Assembly: GCA_964450405.1 (NCBI GenBank)
Contig: CAYVCQ010000001.1
Location: forward strand, 186,001-250,000
Length of the DNA: 64,000 bases
From: WRGT01 sp964450405
GTDB lineage: Bacteria > Spirochaetota > UBA4802 > UBA5550
Direction of reading: 5' to 3'
In this document: positions 24,892-34,162 of the stretch, piece by piece
Layout of the letters: every line of letters begins with the position of its first letter
Position numbering within the stretch: the stretch's first letter is position 1
Translations under genes and position numbers: made by a program
Notes under the pieces: generated by a model
The model's database searches: none
The model's input: only the letters and a program-made list of their open reading frames with translations
What the model was told of the DNA's origin: nothing

Positions 24892-25391
24892 ATTAATGTT
24901 TCCTCCTGAATTTTTTAGTTGCCGCTCAACATTAAAGATAAAGAACGCTCCCCTTGCACCCTGCATGATTGAAGTTCACTTTTTTAATCAATTATGAGCT
25001 ATAACAAACTTTATTTCGTATGGAGTAAAAGATATTTATGTAAAATTAAAATGAAGAAAAGATTTATTTATTATGAAATTGTTTAATGCGTATATCTCTG
25101 ATGTTCAATAATAATTTTTCATTTAATGAAGACAATTATTTTCAATATTGAATCATCACTGATTGAGATATCTAATAAAAATTCAAACCGCTGTTTTCTC
25201 TCACCTCGTCGAGCGATGCTAAATATTTGAAACATCTGTCAATTATCAACAAACATGTATTGTCATTATTTTAAATCCATGCTCAGGACTATTTTTGAGA
25301 TACAATCTACAAATATTTACAATTTCTTCGCATCTGCCTGAAATTTTTTTTACATAAATCCCCGCTACTGAATATAGAAGCGGGAGGATTC
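24892..25391. other. AT-rich intergenic region between divergent genes
   Basis: The 500 bases separate the divergent pstS gene and the 797-residue protein gene, and must hold both promoters. Apart from the hairpin next to the ribosome site at 25361-25388, I find no gene, RNA or clear operator. Runs of A and T dominate. Confidence 0.4.
25361..25388 (+). promoter_or_regulatory. Hairpin overlapping the ribosome binding site of the 797-residue protein gene
   Basis: CCCGCT (25361-25366) can pair with AGCGGG (25379-25384), with a 12-base loop. The right arm overlaps the site GGGAGGA (25382-25388) that precedes ATG 25392. Folding would hide part of the site, so translation might be controlled. This is seen from the sequence only. 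Confidence 0.4.
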
Positions 25392-27785
25392 ATGAATCGT
25401 ATCAATAATAATGTGGAATCGAAACAGTCATATGGTTTTAAAGAAGGGGGACCTGGATCATTCCTCAACTCACTTAAGGCTTCAGGATTTATTCCCTATT
25501 CGGGTGACGATACCTCATGCGGAATTGAAAATGAGTTTCAGACAGCTGTAAAAGGGAAAAGCTCCGATGTTGATCTGCCCAGGTACATCAATGAATCGAA
25601 TTATCTAAAAAATCTTCTTAAGAGAATCGAGCGTGGCGACCTCAATGCGAAATCATCCGATGGACTTAGAGAATATCTAGATGAGAATGAAAAAGACATA
25701 TGGGAGAACAGCTGGGTTCGTTTTCCGCGAAACACTCTCTCCCGATTTGCGGAATCTGTATTACAGCACGATCTGAAAGAAGACAAAAGCTGCCCAGGCG
25801 GTCCGGATAGAAAAGATACGGAGAATTTTCTAATAAGAGACGGCGGGAGAGACTTTCTAAGAATACCGGTAAGTTATCTTCTAAAACTCGCACTTGCGGA
25901 TTCTCTCGACAACAGAACTTATATAAATCCTTTAATCAGGAATACCGGTATAAAATTTCTTGATTCATTTCTTAATGACAACACCTCTCCCGAAATTGTA
26001 TCATTTTTCCCTGTGAAGGGCTCCGGAGGAAAACGGTCTGCTGAAAATATAAAAAACCAGACACTGAAGAGCTACCTGCTGACACAATTGCTGGTTCTTT
26101 ACTCAAATAAAAAATTTGAACTGTCAATGAACGGTCAGGATGTCTCTCTCTATTTCTCTCCTCACCCGCCAATCAGACAGAAAAAACTTAATGATCTTAT
26201 CACAGATTCATTTTACAGGGAACTCTTCATGAGCCCCTGTCTTTCCGGCTGGGATAAGGGGGAGGAGAAACACTCCTACATGAATCTCTGTCATGAAGTC
26301 CTTTCACGCAGCAGTTTAAATTCAATCCTTAAACTAAAAGAAGCCGGCATCATCACCAGGGATCGTGTACATCTTAAAGGTATATCAAACATCAGTCTTG
26401 CCAATAACGGAACTCACATAAGTATAGGGAGCCGAAAACTCTCCGCGATGACAAAATCCGGTGATAAAGGTTATTCTCCTCTCCATGAAAAATACTACGG
26501 AGATTTAGTAATAAAAATATTTGAACATTTCATTCCGCTTTTTACGGGAACATACAGCGCGTCGCCCTACAGACTCGGTTTTCACGACTTTCATCCGGAG
26601 AAGGTACTCGGCTTTCTCTCCCATGAGCTCGATTTTACCCAGCTGCGCATGCTCTGGAACAGATGGCAGAATAAGGCTGATATAAAAATGCTCGGCAACC
26701 CTCTGCTCCCCTTCGGGCCTGAATGGTATGAAAAATCAATGTCAAAAATGCTGCGGCTGCGGGGAGATTATGTAAGCGATTTCCGGATGATAGACTTTCC
26801 GGTCTCCCTGCTCAGCACGGATGAAAGCCCGTTGTACAATGGTAGAACCGGAAGCGACGACAGATTAAAAAAAGATCTGGCTTCGATGGGAGTTTTCGAC
26901 GGCAGAATGTCGGTCTACTCTCTCTACAGAATGAGATGTGCGGAAAAAGCCGGCTATACAGGATTTGAGGGGAGATACTATTCTCTTTTTGAGAGCATTG
27001 ATAACGACCTGGAAAAAGCAGCTGATCTGCAGAATCTGCTGACAGCTCTGGCGTGGAAATATATTATTGATGACCGGATTTTCCACGGACATATCCCCGA
27101 TACTCCCGGGATAGAAAGTGAAAGAAGGCAGATAATATTCGCATCATCAATTGGTCTTCCATGTTTCTATATAAAGAAAAAAACGCCCAGCATTTTTATG
27201 CAGAAAATTATATCGAAAACAAAAAAAATACAAAGCAGTAACAAGTATCCGGGATATTATAAAGTTCAGACAGCAGAGTATAAAAAAACACTGGTGGAAA
27301 TAATCAAAACGGATTCGGCGGACCTGATTGAATCAATGAATCTTCAAAACACTATCACCGATCTTGAACTGAGGATTACAAGTCCATCAGAGCATTCCGC
27401 ATCGAACAGGCTCACACAGGGAATACTGAAAAAAGCCGGTGCCAGGAATCCGTTAAAACTATCTGCAGATGAATTCAATAATTGCTCCGAGGAATATTAC
27501 AGGGTGGAACTCCGGGAAAAGCATCTCAGTGAATCGTTTGAAATTCTTATCAAAGAAATTGAATCGATTGAAAACGGCAGCACTGCCATTGACCCGGAAA
27601 TACGGGCAGCACTGAATAGCGCTTTGAGTACAAGAAACGGCACTGAGTTTATTGAATCTTTGAAACATCCGGTTATTAATGGAGAGATCCCTTTGCTATA
27701 CATTGTTTCGTTGATTCACCTGCTGCTTGTTATACTTTATAACGATATGAAAAATAATTCAGTAATTGAGGACAACAACAAGTGA
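25392..27785 (+). CDS. Large uncharacterised protein in an operon with PSD-like and Lgt-like proteins
   Basis: The 797-residue protein has no signal peptide and no domain I can name. It is rich in conserved-looking blocks with Trp, His and Asp (for example NSWVRFPR, SPHPPIRQ, MSPCLSGWDKGE, YRLGFHDFHPE, FGPEWYE) and an early GIENEF segment that faintly recalls carboxylate-amine ligases. A single hydrophobic helix lies at the C-terminus (about 766-784), which would tether it to the inner membrane by its tail. It overlaps the next gene by 4 bases (GTGA). The neighbours are paralogues of phospholipid and lipoprotein-modifying enzymes, so a role in lipid modification is suggested. An enzyme is likely given the conserved polar residues, but no reaction can be given. 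Confidence 0.6.
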   Translation: MNRINNNVESKQSYGFKEGGPGSFLNSLKASGFIPYSGDDTSCGIENEFQTAVKGKSSDVDLPRYINESNYLKNLLKRIERGDLNAKSSDGLREYLDENEKDIWENSWVRFPRNTLSRFAESVLQHDLKEDKSCPGGPDRKDTENFLIRDGGRDFLRIPVSYLLKLALADSLDNRTYINPLIRNTGIKFLDSFLNDNTSPEIVSFFPVKGSGGKRSAENIKNQTLKSYLLTQLLVLYSNKKFELSMNGQDVSLYFSPHPPIRQKKLNDLITDSFYRELFMSPCLSGWDKGEEKHSYMNLCHEVLSRSSLNSILKLKEAGIITRDRVHLKGISNISLANNGTHISIGSRKLSAMTKSGDKGYSPLHEKYYGDLVIKIFEHFIPLFTGTYSASPYRLGFHDFHPEKVLGFLSHELDFTQLRMLWNRWQNKADIKMLGNPLLPFGPEWYEKSMSKMLRLRGDYVSDFRMIDFPVSLLSTDESPLYNGRTGSDDRLKKDLASMGVFDGRMSVYSLYRMRCAEKAGYTGFEGRYYSLFESIDNDLEKAADLQNLLTALAWKYIIDDRIFHGHIPDTPGIESERRQIIFASSIGLPCFYIKKKTPSIFMQKIISKTKKIQSSNKYPGYYKVQTAEYKKTLVEIIKTDSADLIESMNLQNTITDLELRITSPSEHSASNRLTQGILKKAGARNPLKLSADEFNNCSEEYYRVELREKHLSESFEILIKEIESIENGSTAIDPEIRAALNSALSTRNGTEFIESLKHPVINGEIPLLYIVSLIHLLLVILYNDMKNNSVIEDNNK

Positions 27786-28795
27786 TAACCAGAAAATTTA
27801 CAGGACATCAGTATATTGAAAGAAATACAGGCATGGTAAAAGATGAAATCCTTTATCATGACAGAATAATAAACAATATTTATTCATCTAAAAGAGAGAA
27901 CAGCTCGGTCATATACCGCATGGTCACATCTAAACATCTAACCGATGTACTGGCATATATTAACTATGACATGCCCATGGGAAAACGTATTTCCGGCGGG
28001 AGCAGATTCCTGAAAAAGTCGGGAATTGATACATCTGAATTTCTCGAACCTCTTAAATCACTGAACACATCAAGAAAATTTTTTGAAAGAAAAATAAAAT
28101 ACAGCGAGTGCCGTCCGATGACGGAAGAATCCGGCGTTATTGTATCACCTGCCGATTCGAGGATGATAATAGGATCATTGGATGAAACAAGTTTAATTTT
28201 TTTAAAAGAGAAATTTTTCGGATTCGAAGAACTCCTAGGACATAAACCTGAGTGGCACAGCAAATTCAGAAACGGTAAATATGCAGTGTTCAGGCTGACG
28301 CCGGAAAAGTACCACTACAATCATGTCGCGGTTTCCGGCAAAGTTTCTGATTTTTATGATGTTGACGGCCACTACAACTCCTGCAATCCGGGAGCGGTTT
28401 CAGCAATAGACAGGGCATATTCAAAAAACAGAAGAAGTATTACAATCATCGACACCGATGTCCCGGGTGGAACAGGTGCCGGACATGTTGCAATGCTCGA
28501 GGTGGCCGCACTGATGATTGGAGATATACAGCAGTGTTATTCAGAGGATGGATACAACAATCCCTCCGCAATCAGGAAAGGGATGTTTTTAAAAGCAGGT
28601 TCCGTAAAAAGCCTGTTCCGCCCCGGAAGTTCTGTAGACATTCTGCTATTCGAAAAAGGGAGAGTTGTATTTTCCGATGACCTTGTAGAAAATTCTCAAA
28701 GACGGGATGTTCAAAGCCGGTTTACCGAGCACTTTGATAAAGCACTCATAGAGACAGACGTAAAAGTACGATCTGAAATAGCCCGAAAAAAATAA
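27782..28795 (+). CDS. Phosphatidylserine decarboxylase family protein
   Basis: The 337-residue protein follows the PSD plan: an early YIERNTG block, VSPADSR with the conserved Asp, the FRLTPEKYHYNH segment with the His, and the C-terminal self-cleavage motif. The usual LGST is GSS here (Gly282-Ser283-Ser284, in FRPGSSVDILLF), so Ser283 would become the pyruvoyl group. PSD turns phosphatidylserine into phosphatidylethanolamine in the inner membrane. The protein is longer at the N-terminus than compact PSDs. The start is GTG 27782, overlapping the upstream stop. With an Lgt-like protein next door it may act on another amino-acid head group instead. Confidence 0.8.
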   Translation: MITRKFTGHQYIERNTGMVKDEILYHDRIINNIYSSKRENSSVIYRMVTSKHLTDVLAYINYDMPMGKRISGGSRFLKKSGIDTSEFLEPLKSLNTSRKFFERKIKYSECRPMTEESGVIVSPADSRMIIGSLDETSLIFLKEKFFGFEELLGHKPEWHSKFRNGKYAVFRLTPEKYHYNHVAVSGKVSDFYDVDGHYNSCNPGAVSAIDRAYSKNRRSITIIDTDVPGGTGAGHVAMLEVAALMIGDIQQCYSEDGYNNPSAIRKGMFLKAGSVKSLFRPGSSVDILLFEKGRVVFSDDLVENSQRRDVQSRFTEHFDKALIETDVKVRSEIARKK

Positions 28796-28807
28796 AAGGA
28801 AAAAATA

Positions 28808-29860
28808 ATGTTAGAATTAATATTTATTGGTGCACTTGCACTCATTTTCACAGCAATTTACTCAGTCGCATTTAAAATACTTCCAGATGAAAAATGGCAG
28901 GTATTTGCTTCAATCCCGTTAAGTAAAACCGGGGAAAATACATGGCATGGCGTCAACATTACGTTCTACGGACTCCTTTCATCTACAGGCCATATACTTG
29001 CCTTATCTATATTTTTTATAATGATGACTGCTGCCGGTATTTCTTCAAAATCTCTGTTTATAATAAGCATATGCATACTGGGAATGTTCATCCCCTCTGC
29101 AAAGATCATGGCATATCTTGTTGAGAGAAAAAAACATACCATCACTGTCGGCGGTGCGGTATTTGTCATGATTATATCGGCTCCCTGGATTATATCTGCG
29201 GTTAACGGAATCCCGGGATTAAATCCAAACTCACGCACCGGAGAGGGGATGTTTCTTGCTGCGCTGATTACAGCATACTCCTTTGGCGAAGGTTTCGGAA
29301 GGCTTGCCTGCATAAGCTTCGGATGCTGCTACGGCAGACCGGTTAGCACATTGCCTGCCATATTTCAGAAATTTTTTTCAAAGTACAACTTTGTGTTTAC
29401 CGGGAACACAAAAAAAATATCGTACCATGACCATCTGGAGGGGAAAGAAATCGTACCGGTTCAGGCAATCACTGCGGTTCTGTACACACTCTCCGGACTG
29501 GCAGGTTTATATCTTTTTTTCAAAGGCTTTTACTACTCATCTTTTTTTCTATCACTAACGGTTACACAGTTGTGGCGTTTTGCCTCAGAGTTTTTAAGAG
29601 CGGATTTCAGGGGTGGAGGATTAATTTCCGCATATCAGATTATGAGTCTGTTAACTATTCCATATTACATTGCATACATCCTTATTATAGGAAGGTCGTA
29701 TTCGCCCGGGCCGGTTTTGTTATCGGGACTTAGATTTATCTGGAGTCCGGGAGTAATAATACTGCTGCTTGCCATTTGGGTTGGCGGTGTTCTTTATACA
29801 GGGATAAGCAGTGTTACAGCCTCAACAATTACGATATATGTTGATGAGAATAAAATATGA
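28808..29860 (+). CDS. Lgt-like prolipoprotein diacylglyceryl transferase paralogue
   Basis: This 350-residue membrane protein has about eight hydrophobic helices. It keeps a version of the Lgt signature: GFGRLACISFGCCYGRP near residue 164 (Lgt: GRxGNxxNGExxGxP), an FYGLL segment near residue 55, and the EFLRAD arginine motif near 260. Lgt moves diacylglyceryl from phosphatidylglycerol to the lipobox cysteine. The Asn and Glu of the signature are replaced by Ala, Ser and Cys, so the true Lgt activity is doubtful and the genome probably has a canonical lgt elsewhere. The gene follows the PSD-like gene by 12 bases with a good AAGGAAAAA site. Confidence 0.72.
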   Translation: MLELIFIGALALIFTAIYSVAFKILPDEKWQVFASIPLSKTGENTWHGVNITFYGLLSSTGHILALSIFFIMMTAAGISSKSLFIISICILGMFIPSAKIMAYLVERKKHTITVGGAVFVMIISAPWIISAVNGIPGLNPNSRTGEGMFLAALITAYSFGEGFGRLACISFGCCYGRPVSTLPAIFQKFFSKYNFVFTGNTKKISYHDHLEGKEIVPVQAITAVLYTLSGLAGLYLFFKGFYYSSFFLSLTVTQLWRFASEFLRADFRGGGLISAYQIMSLLTIPYYIAYILIIGRSYSPGPVLLSGLRFIWSPGVIILLLAIWVGGVLYTGISSVTASTITIYVDENKI

Positions 29861-29996
29861 AAAATTTCTGGCGGCGAAATACAAGTTCATGCTGAAAGTT
29901 TCAAAATAAATCTTAATATTAATTAAACAATTACTTTATCAATTCTGAATCCCGGTCTGGTTTAATCGATCTATAAGACAGAAACGGAGATACAGC

Positions 29997-31763
29997 ATGA
30001 ACAGATTAAAGCCCTACTCATTCATAAAAAAACTTTTCAATTCGTCAAGGAGTGAGAGTTATATTCTTGTAAGCGGAGGGCTCACGGGACTTTTTTTTAT
30101 ATTTATTGTTAATGCAATCTTCGGAATATACTCAATCTACGGAATCTCATTTGATCTAAATGAAAATATGAAGGCAATAGATCTGGCACGGAACGCGCAG
30201 ATTGCTCTTCATGAGCAGATACTCTCGTGGGAGAATATACTTATATCAGGCGGGAGTGATTCCGCGTTTATAAAGAACTATCATGAGTTTTCACAACACT
30301 CCCAGAACGTGCAGAATATACTATTCAACCTGAAGCTTCAGAACTCCGGCGAGACAACTCTCCCTGAGGATATTGAAAAACTAAGGGTAAAACATAGAGC
30401 AATTACTCTGGAGTTCACAAATCACATTGTCGAAATGAAAAATAAGAATTTCAAAAACCTCAATGAAAAAATAAACCTCACCCGCGGTAAAGAGAATGAA
30501 ATAATAAAAAGTCTTTCAGAGATCGTTGAACGTACAGATTCAGAGGTTGAGAATAAAAGCAGGTACACAAGCAACAGATTTATACTTATAGCTGCTTTTT
30601 CCTCCGCTGTTTTTCTTATTCTTCTTCTCTACTACGGCAGGCAGATAGGGAGGCGTCTTTTAAAAACACAGAGCATTCTTGAGAAGATGGTACAGGAAAG
30701 AACAAAAGATTATGTTGAAGCAAACATCTCTCTCCAAAGAGAAATTGATGAACACAAAATTACTGAACAGAAACTCATTGTATCTGGAAACGAAATTGAA
30801 AAGAAAAACGCGCAACTCACAGTGTCAGAAAAAAAATACCGGCATATTGTAGAAGGAACAAAGGAAATTATTTTTACCCTTGACGAAAAATGGTTTTTTA
30901 AAAGCGCCAATGACGCTATAAGAACTGAATTTAAAATAAGCCCCGAAGCCGTAACAAAATACACACTGACTGATCTGATTTACGACGATCTTACTGACGC
31001 TACAATTCTCCGCAAAATAATTACCGAAAAACTTGAGGAATCAAAAAAATTGAATACATCTGTGAGATTTAACGCGCAGATAAAAACTCCGAATCTTATT
31101 GAACCGGTTGAATTTAAAATCAGTCTTGAGTTTATAGAAATTGAGGGACACAAAGAAATTATCGGAAAAGCCCTAAGACTTACCGATGACAGATTTTCAG
31201 AATTTTTCATCAGCGAGAAATGTGAATATCTTATCAAGAATCTTCTCTTTACGGCGGATGACATTTCTCACAGAATTACCGGCAATCTCCAGAAATATAT
31301 AGAAAAGAATGATGCAAATATGGTTCGAATAGGTCTCAGGGAAATTATCATTAACTCCATCGAGCACGGGAATCTCAATATATCTTTTGAGGAGAAAACC
31401 GAAGCGATACTAAATGACAGGTATTTTGAATTTATAAACGAAAGGCAAACCCATCCCGAATACAGAGACAAAAGAGTCAAAATTGAATATCTCATATCAG
31501 CTTCAAAGGCTATTTATAAAATATCAGATCAGGGGAAAGGTTTTAACCACAGGAAATTTCTTGCTGCAGTAAGTGAAGATCCTGCCGACCTGATGATGGC
31601 ACATGGCAGAGGTATCAACATGGCAAAAAGCATTTTCGATGAAGTCCGGTTTAATTCCAAAGGAAACCAGGTACTCCTTGTAAAACATTTAAGCAGAAAC
31701 AGAGGTCAGATCATTAATGGAAGCGAACATCTTATATCAGAACAGCATATTGAAATCAGTTGA
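29997..31763 (+). CDS. Membrane sensor protein with PAS and RsbW-type ATPase domains
   Basis: The 588-residue protein has two transmembrane helices (about 24-46 and 198-216) around a helical periplasmic domain of about 150 residues. A cytoplasmic coiled coil, a PAS domain (about 280-390) and a GHKL ATPase follow. The ATPase has an N box (EIIINSIEHGN, near 448) and a G box (AHGRGINMAKSIFDEV, near 536). There is no phosphoacceptor His region, so it belongs to the RsbW/anti-sigma kinase type and not to the histidine kinases. It overlaps the following CBS-SpoIIE phosphatase gene by 47 bases, a pairing that suggests a partner-switching module. No STAS protein is in the window. Confidence 0.8.
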   Translation: MNRLKPYSFIKKLFNSSRSESYILVSGGLTGLFFIFIVNAIFGIYSIYGISFDLNENMKAIDLARNAQIALHEQILSWENILISGGSDSAFIKNYHEFSQHSQNVQNILFNLKLQNSGETTLPEDIEKLRVKHRAITLEFTNHIVEMKNKNFKNLNEKINLTRGKENEIIKSLSEIVERTDSEVENKSRYTSNRFILIAAFSSAVFLILLLYYGRQIGRRLLKTQSILEKMVQERTKDYVEANISLQREIDEHKITEQKLIVSGNEIEKKNAQLTVSEKKYRHIVEGTKEIIFTLDEKWFFKSANDAIRTEFKISPEAVTKYTLTDLIYDDLTDATILRKIITEKLEESKKLNTSVRFNAQIKTPNLIEPVEFKISLEFIEIEGHKEIIGKALRLTDDRFSEFFISEKCEYLIKNLLFTADDISHRITGNLQKYIEKNDANMVRIGLREIIINSIEHGNLNISFEEKTEAILNDRYFEFINERQTHPEYRDKRVKIEYLISASKAIYKISDQGKGFNHRKFLAAVSEDPADLMMAHGRGINMAKSIFDEVRFNSKGNQVLLVKHLSRNRGQIINGSEHLISEQHIEIS

Positions 31764-32373
31764 ATCAGAAAAGGTCAACGGCGAGCTTATATGCAAAAGA
31801 ATTACCTCGCCATATTATATAACAAGCGGGCATACCGTTGATGTGATTGCGGAACTCTTTATACATGATGTACAGCTTCAGGCAATTGGAGTAGTTGACC
31901 ACTCAGGGATAGCGACAGGTATCATCCTAAGAAACGAACTCTTCGCACTTATAGGACAAAAATTCGGCAGAGAGCTCTACCTCAACAAAAGTATTTCCGA
32001 GATCATTAAAAACGTTGATTTAATATATTACAAAAGAAATACATTCGCCGTTATTGATGAAATTTCTCATGATCTTAAATCTGAAGAGAACAGATACTAT
32101 ATTCTTGTTGATGCGGAGAACAGCTACAAAGGTTTTATATCCTCTTTCGATCTAATTCTTTTTCTTTCAGATATGATGACCCGCGAGCTCAAGGCGGCGC
32201 ATAGAGTACATGCCGCCATTGTGAAAGATGAAATAAATATACTTACCGGAAGAATATCTGTTTCCGGTTCCACAGTGATGGCTGGTGAAACAGGAGGAGA
32301 CTTTCAGTATATAAAGAGGATTAACGAAACCGTCTTTTTATTTCTCTCTGTGATGTATCAGGCAAAGGATTGA
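31717..32373 (+). CDS. CBS-SpoIIE phosphatase, N-terminal part (gene split by a frameshift)
   Basis: This frame encodes a pair of CBS domains (about residues 20-160) and the beginning of a PP2C-type SpoIIE phosphatase with the metal motif TGGDF (about residue 190). It then runs into a stop at 32373, in the middle of the domain. The missing part, beginning LCDVSGKGLNAGLI, continues in the -1 frame. The break lies at or just after the run of five T at 32335-32339. Adding one T there would restore a continuous phosphatase of about 395 residues. Either a real mutation, a base-calling error in the T run or a frameshifting event could explain this. Confidence 0.8.
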   Translation: MEANILYQNSILKSVESEKVNGELICKRITSPYYITSGHTVDVIAELFIHDVQLQAIGVVDHSGIATGIILRNELFALIGQKFGRELYLNKSISEIIKNVDLIYYKRNTFAVIDEISHDLKSEENRYYILVDAENSYKGFISSFDLILFLSDMMTRELKAAHRVHAAIVKDEINILTGRISVSGSTVMAGETGGDFQYIKRINETVFLFLSVMYQAKD

Positions 32374-32903
32374 ACGCCGGACTTATCTCTGTTGCGGTAA
32401 GCAGTATGTATGCCGCTTACGATTTTGACAAAGGTATACATGGCCTGATACAAAAGATCAACTCTTTCATCTACGGTCTGTTTAGCGGTGAAATTTTTCT
32501 TACCGGAGTATTTATTGAGATCGATGAATCAACGGGTGAAACAACTTTTTATGATATGGGTCATTCAATGATCTATCTTCTTAAAGATAAAAAAGCAATA
32601 GGCTTTACAAACGATGACAATAATCTCCCTCTGGGAATACAGAAAGATATAAATTCCGTTGCTTCAAAAATAAAACTTGAGTGTGACGATCTTCTGATTT
32701 CATACTCTGACGGTTTTGCAGAACAGAGCAATATGTCGAATGATAGATTCGGCGAACCGAAGCTCCTCTCCCTAGTAACAAAATATAAAAATAGCGGATT
32801 AACTCAGATAAAGAATATTCTTTACGATGAATTAAAAACCTGGAGGTTCGGCCAGGCGCAAGGTGACGATATGTCATTACTTATGATCAAATATCATCCT
32901 TGA
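32346..32903 (+). CDS. CBS-SpoIIE phosphatase, C-terminal part (gene split by a frameshift)
   Basis: Read in the -1 frame, this segment starts with LCDVSGKGLNAGLI, the second metal-binding Asp motif of SpoIIE/PP2C phosphatases, and continues through YDMGHSMIYLL and SYSDGFAEQ to the final metal site QGDDMSLLMI. All parts of the catalytic domain are present. By itself it could start only at a TTG (32370), with no ribosome site, after the Asp motif, so as a separate gene it would be inactive. SpoIIE-type phosphatases remove phosphate from anti-anti-sigma (STAS) proteins; the RsbW-type partner is the gene just upstream. Confidence 0.8.
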   Translation, partial: LCDVSGKGLNAGLISVAVSSMYAAYDFDKGIHGLIQKINSFIYGLFSGEIFLTGVFIEIDESTGETTFYDMGHSMIYLLKDKKAIGFTNDDNNLPLGIQKDINSVASKIKLECDDLLISYSDGFAEQSNMSNDRFGEPKLLSLVTKYKNSGLTQIKNILYDELKTWRFGQAQGDDMSLLMIKYHP

Positions 32904-33016
32904 CAAAAACACCGACAGCAATCTAAGTAATTATAAACTGCTGATAAAATTGTTCTCCTGCGGCGCAGGCAGCGGCGGGATATAGTATTTTATTAAAACA
33001 AAGTGAAATTATAATT

Positions 33017-34120
33017 ATGAAGAACAGTGCATCAATAGAACTGACTATATCAGATAAAAAAATTACCGTAAATCGTCCGGAACCGATTACTTCAGGTACA
33101 GACGCTGTAGTGTATAAGTATAAAATGGATCCGCAAAATGCTGTAGATGCCCTTATGAAGGGACAATATGTTCTGGTAGATGACTATTTCAGCAGCGGTC
33201 TTATAATTCTAAAAGAACTGAAGAGCTCTCTCGAAACTATTCACTCTGACAAATCTTTTTCCGGTCAGCGCGATCTGCGCTCTGCTTTTCGCGAAGCTTC
33301 AAATAAAATACTCCTGTTGATTTACAATCGTAAAATAAAAGTTAAAAAAGCACCTGAAATCGGCTGGCTCGAAATATTATATCCCGAGCTTGAAGAATTC
33401 CTATTACCCTTTCCTCTGGTTCAGGGTTTAAACAGTGCCTGGCAGTGGTATGAAAAAGGAATCGCCATGCCGGGTTTAGATAATAAAATTTTTCCCTTCT
33501 TCGGAACCTATTTTCCAACACGCTTCGAACATCTGCAGATTTTCGAACACTGGTTAAAACAATTAAAGGGTGAAAAAAAATCGGCCTTCGATATTGGAAT
33601 CGGCTGCGGAGTGCTTTCATTTCTGATGTTGAAAAATGGATTCGAAAAAGTTTACGGCACCGATTCAAATCCCAATGCAATCTATGGCGTGCACGAATAT
33701 ATCATCAGAAACGGATTAAACCCGAAAATCGAGCTGATGCAGGGCGATTTATTTGCTGATTGTCCGGCAAAAACAGAGCTGATAGTTTTTAATCCTCCAT
33801 GGATTCCTGCCGCACATAACACCGAAGGACTGGACAAAGCAATATACTACGATGATGAATTATTCCCGCGCTTTTTTGCAGAGGCTGTAAAGAGACTGGA
33901 ACCGGGGGGAAGAGTCGTCCTGCTGTTCTCAAATCTGGCAAAGATTACTAACGTGACAGCCTCTCATCCCATTGAAGATGAGATTGCAAGTGGAGGAAGA
34001 TTCCGGAAGGAGGTATTTGTACAAAAAAAAGTAACTGCCGCTTCAACTAAAACACGGCGTAACCAGAACTGGCGTGGTGCAGAAATGGTTGAGTTATGGG
34101 TATTGAAGGCGCTTGCTTAA
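33017..34120 (+). CDS. Class I SAM-dependent methyltransferase with NPPW motif
   Basis: The 367-residue protein has a 150-residue N-terminal domain I do not recognise, then a Rossmann methyltransferase: the SAM loop FDIGIGCGVLSFL (near residue 191), the acidic TDSNPNAI strand, and the FNPPWIP motif (near 256). The NPPY/W motif marks N-methyltransferases acting on amino groups of Gln, Ade or Gua, such as PrmC or RsmC. The exact target is unknown. A conserved C-terminal part (RRNQNWRGAEMVELW) completes the domain. The gene stands alone, converging on the truncated amylase remnant. Confidence 0.75.
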   Translation: MKNSASIELTISDKKITVNRPEPITSGTDAVVYKYKMDPQNAVDALMKGQYVLVDDYFSSGLIILKELKSSLETIHSDKSFSGQRDLRSAFREASNKILLLIYNRKIKVKKAPEIGWLEILYPELEEFLLPFPLVQGLNSAWQWYEKGIAMPGLDNKIFPFFGTYFPTRFEHLQIFEHWLKQLKGEKKSAFDIGIGCGVLSFLMLKNGFEKVYGTDSNPNAIYGVHEYIIRNGLNPKIELMQGDLFADCPAKTELIVFNPPWIPAAHNTEGLDKAIYYDDELFPRFFAEAVKRLEPGGRVVLLFSNLAKITNVTASHPIEDEIASGGRFRKEVFVQKKVTAASTKTRRNQNWRGAEMVELWVLKALA

Positions 34121-34162
34121 GGTTCCGGTCACAACTCACCGATCTTATTTATTATTGAGGTT

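Noticed and set aside
25500..25530. GIENEF segment as proof of a glutamate-cysteine ligase fold in the unknown protein
   Set aside because: Only this short word matches; the rest of the family motifs cannot be found, so no function was assigned.
32332..32349. Programmed -1 frameshifting at a canonical slippery heptamer
   Set aside because: The shift site reads C TTT TTA, not an X XXY YYZ heptamer, and I see no clear stimulatory stem just after it. Shift by mutation or read error is simpler.
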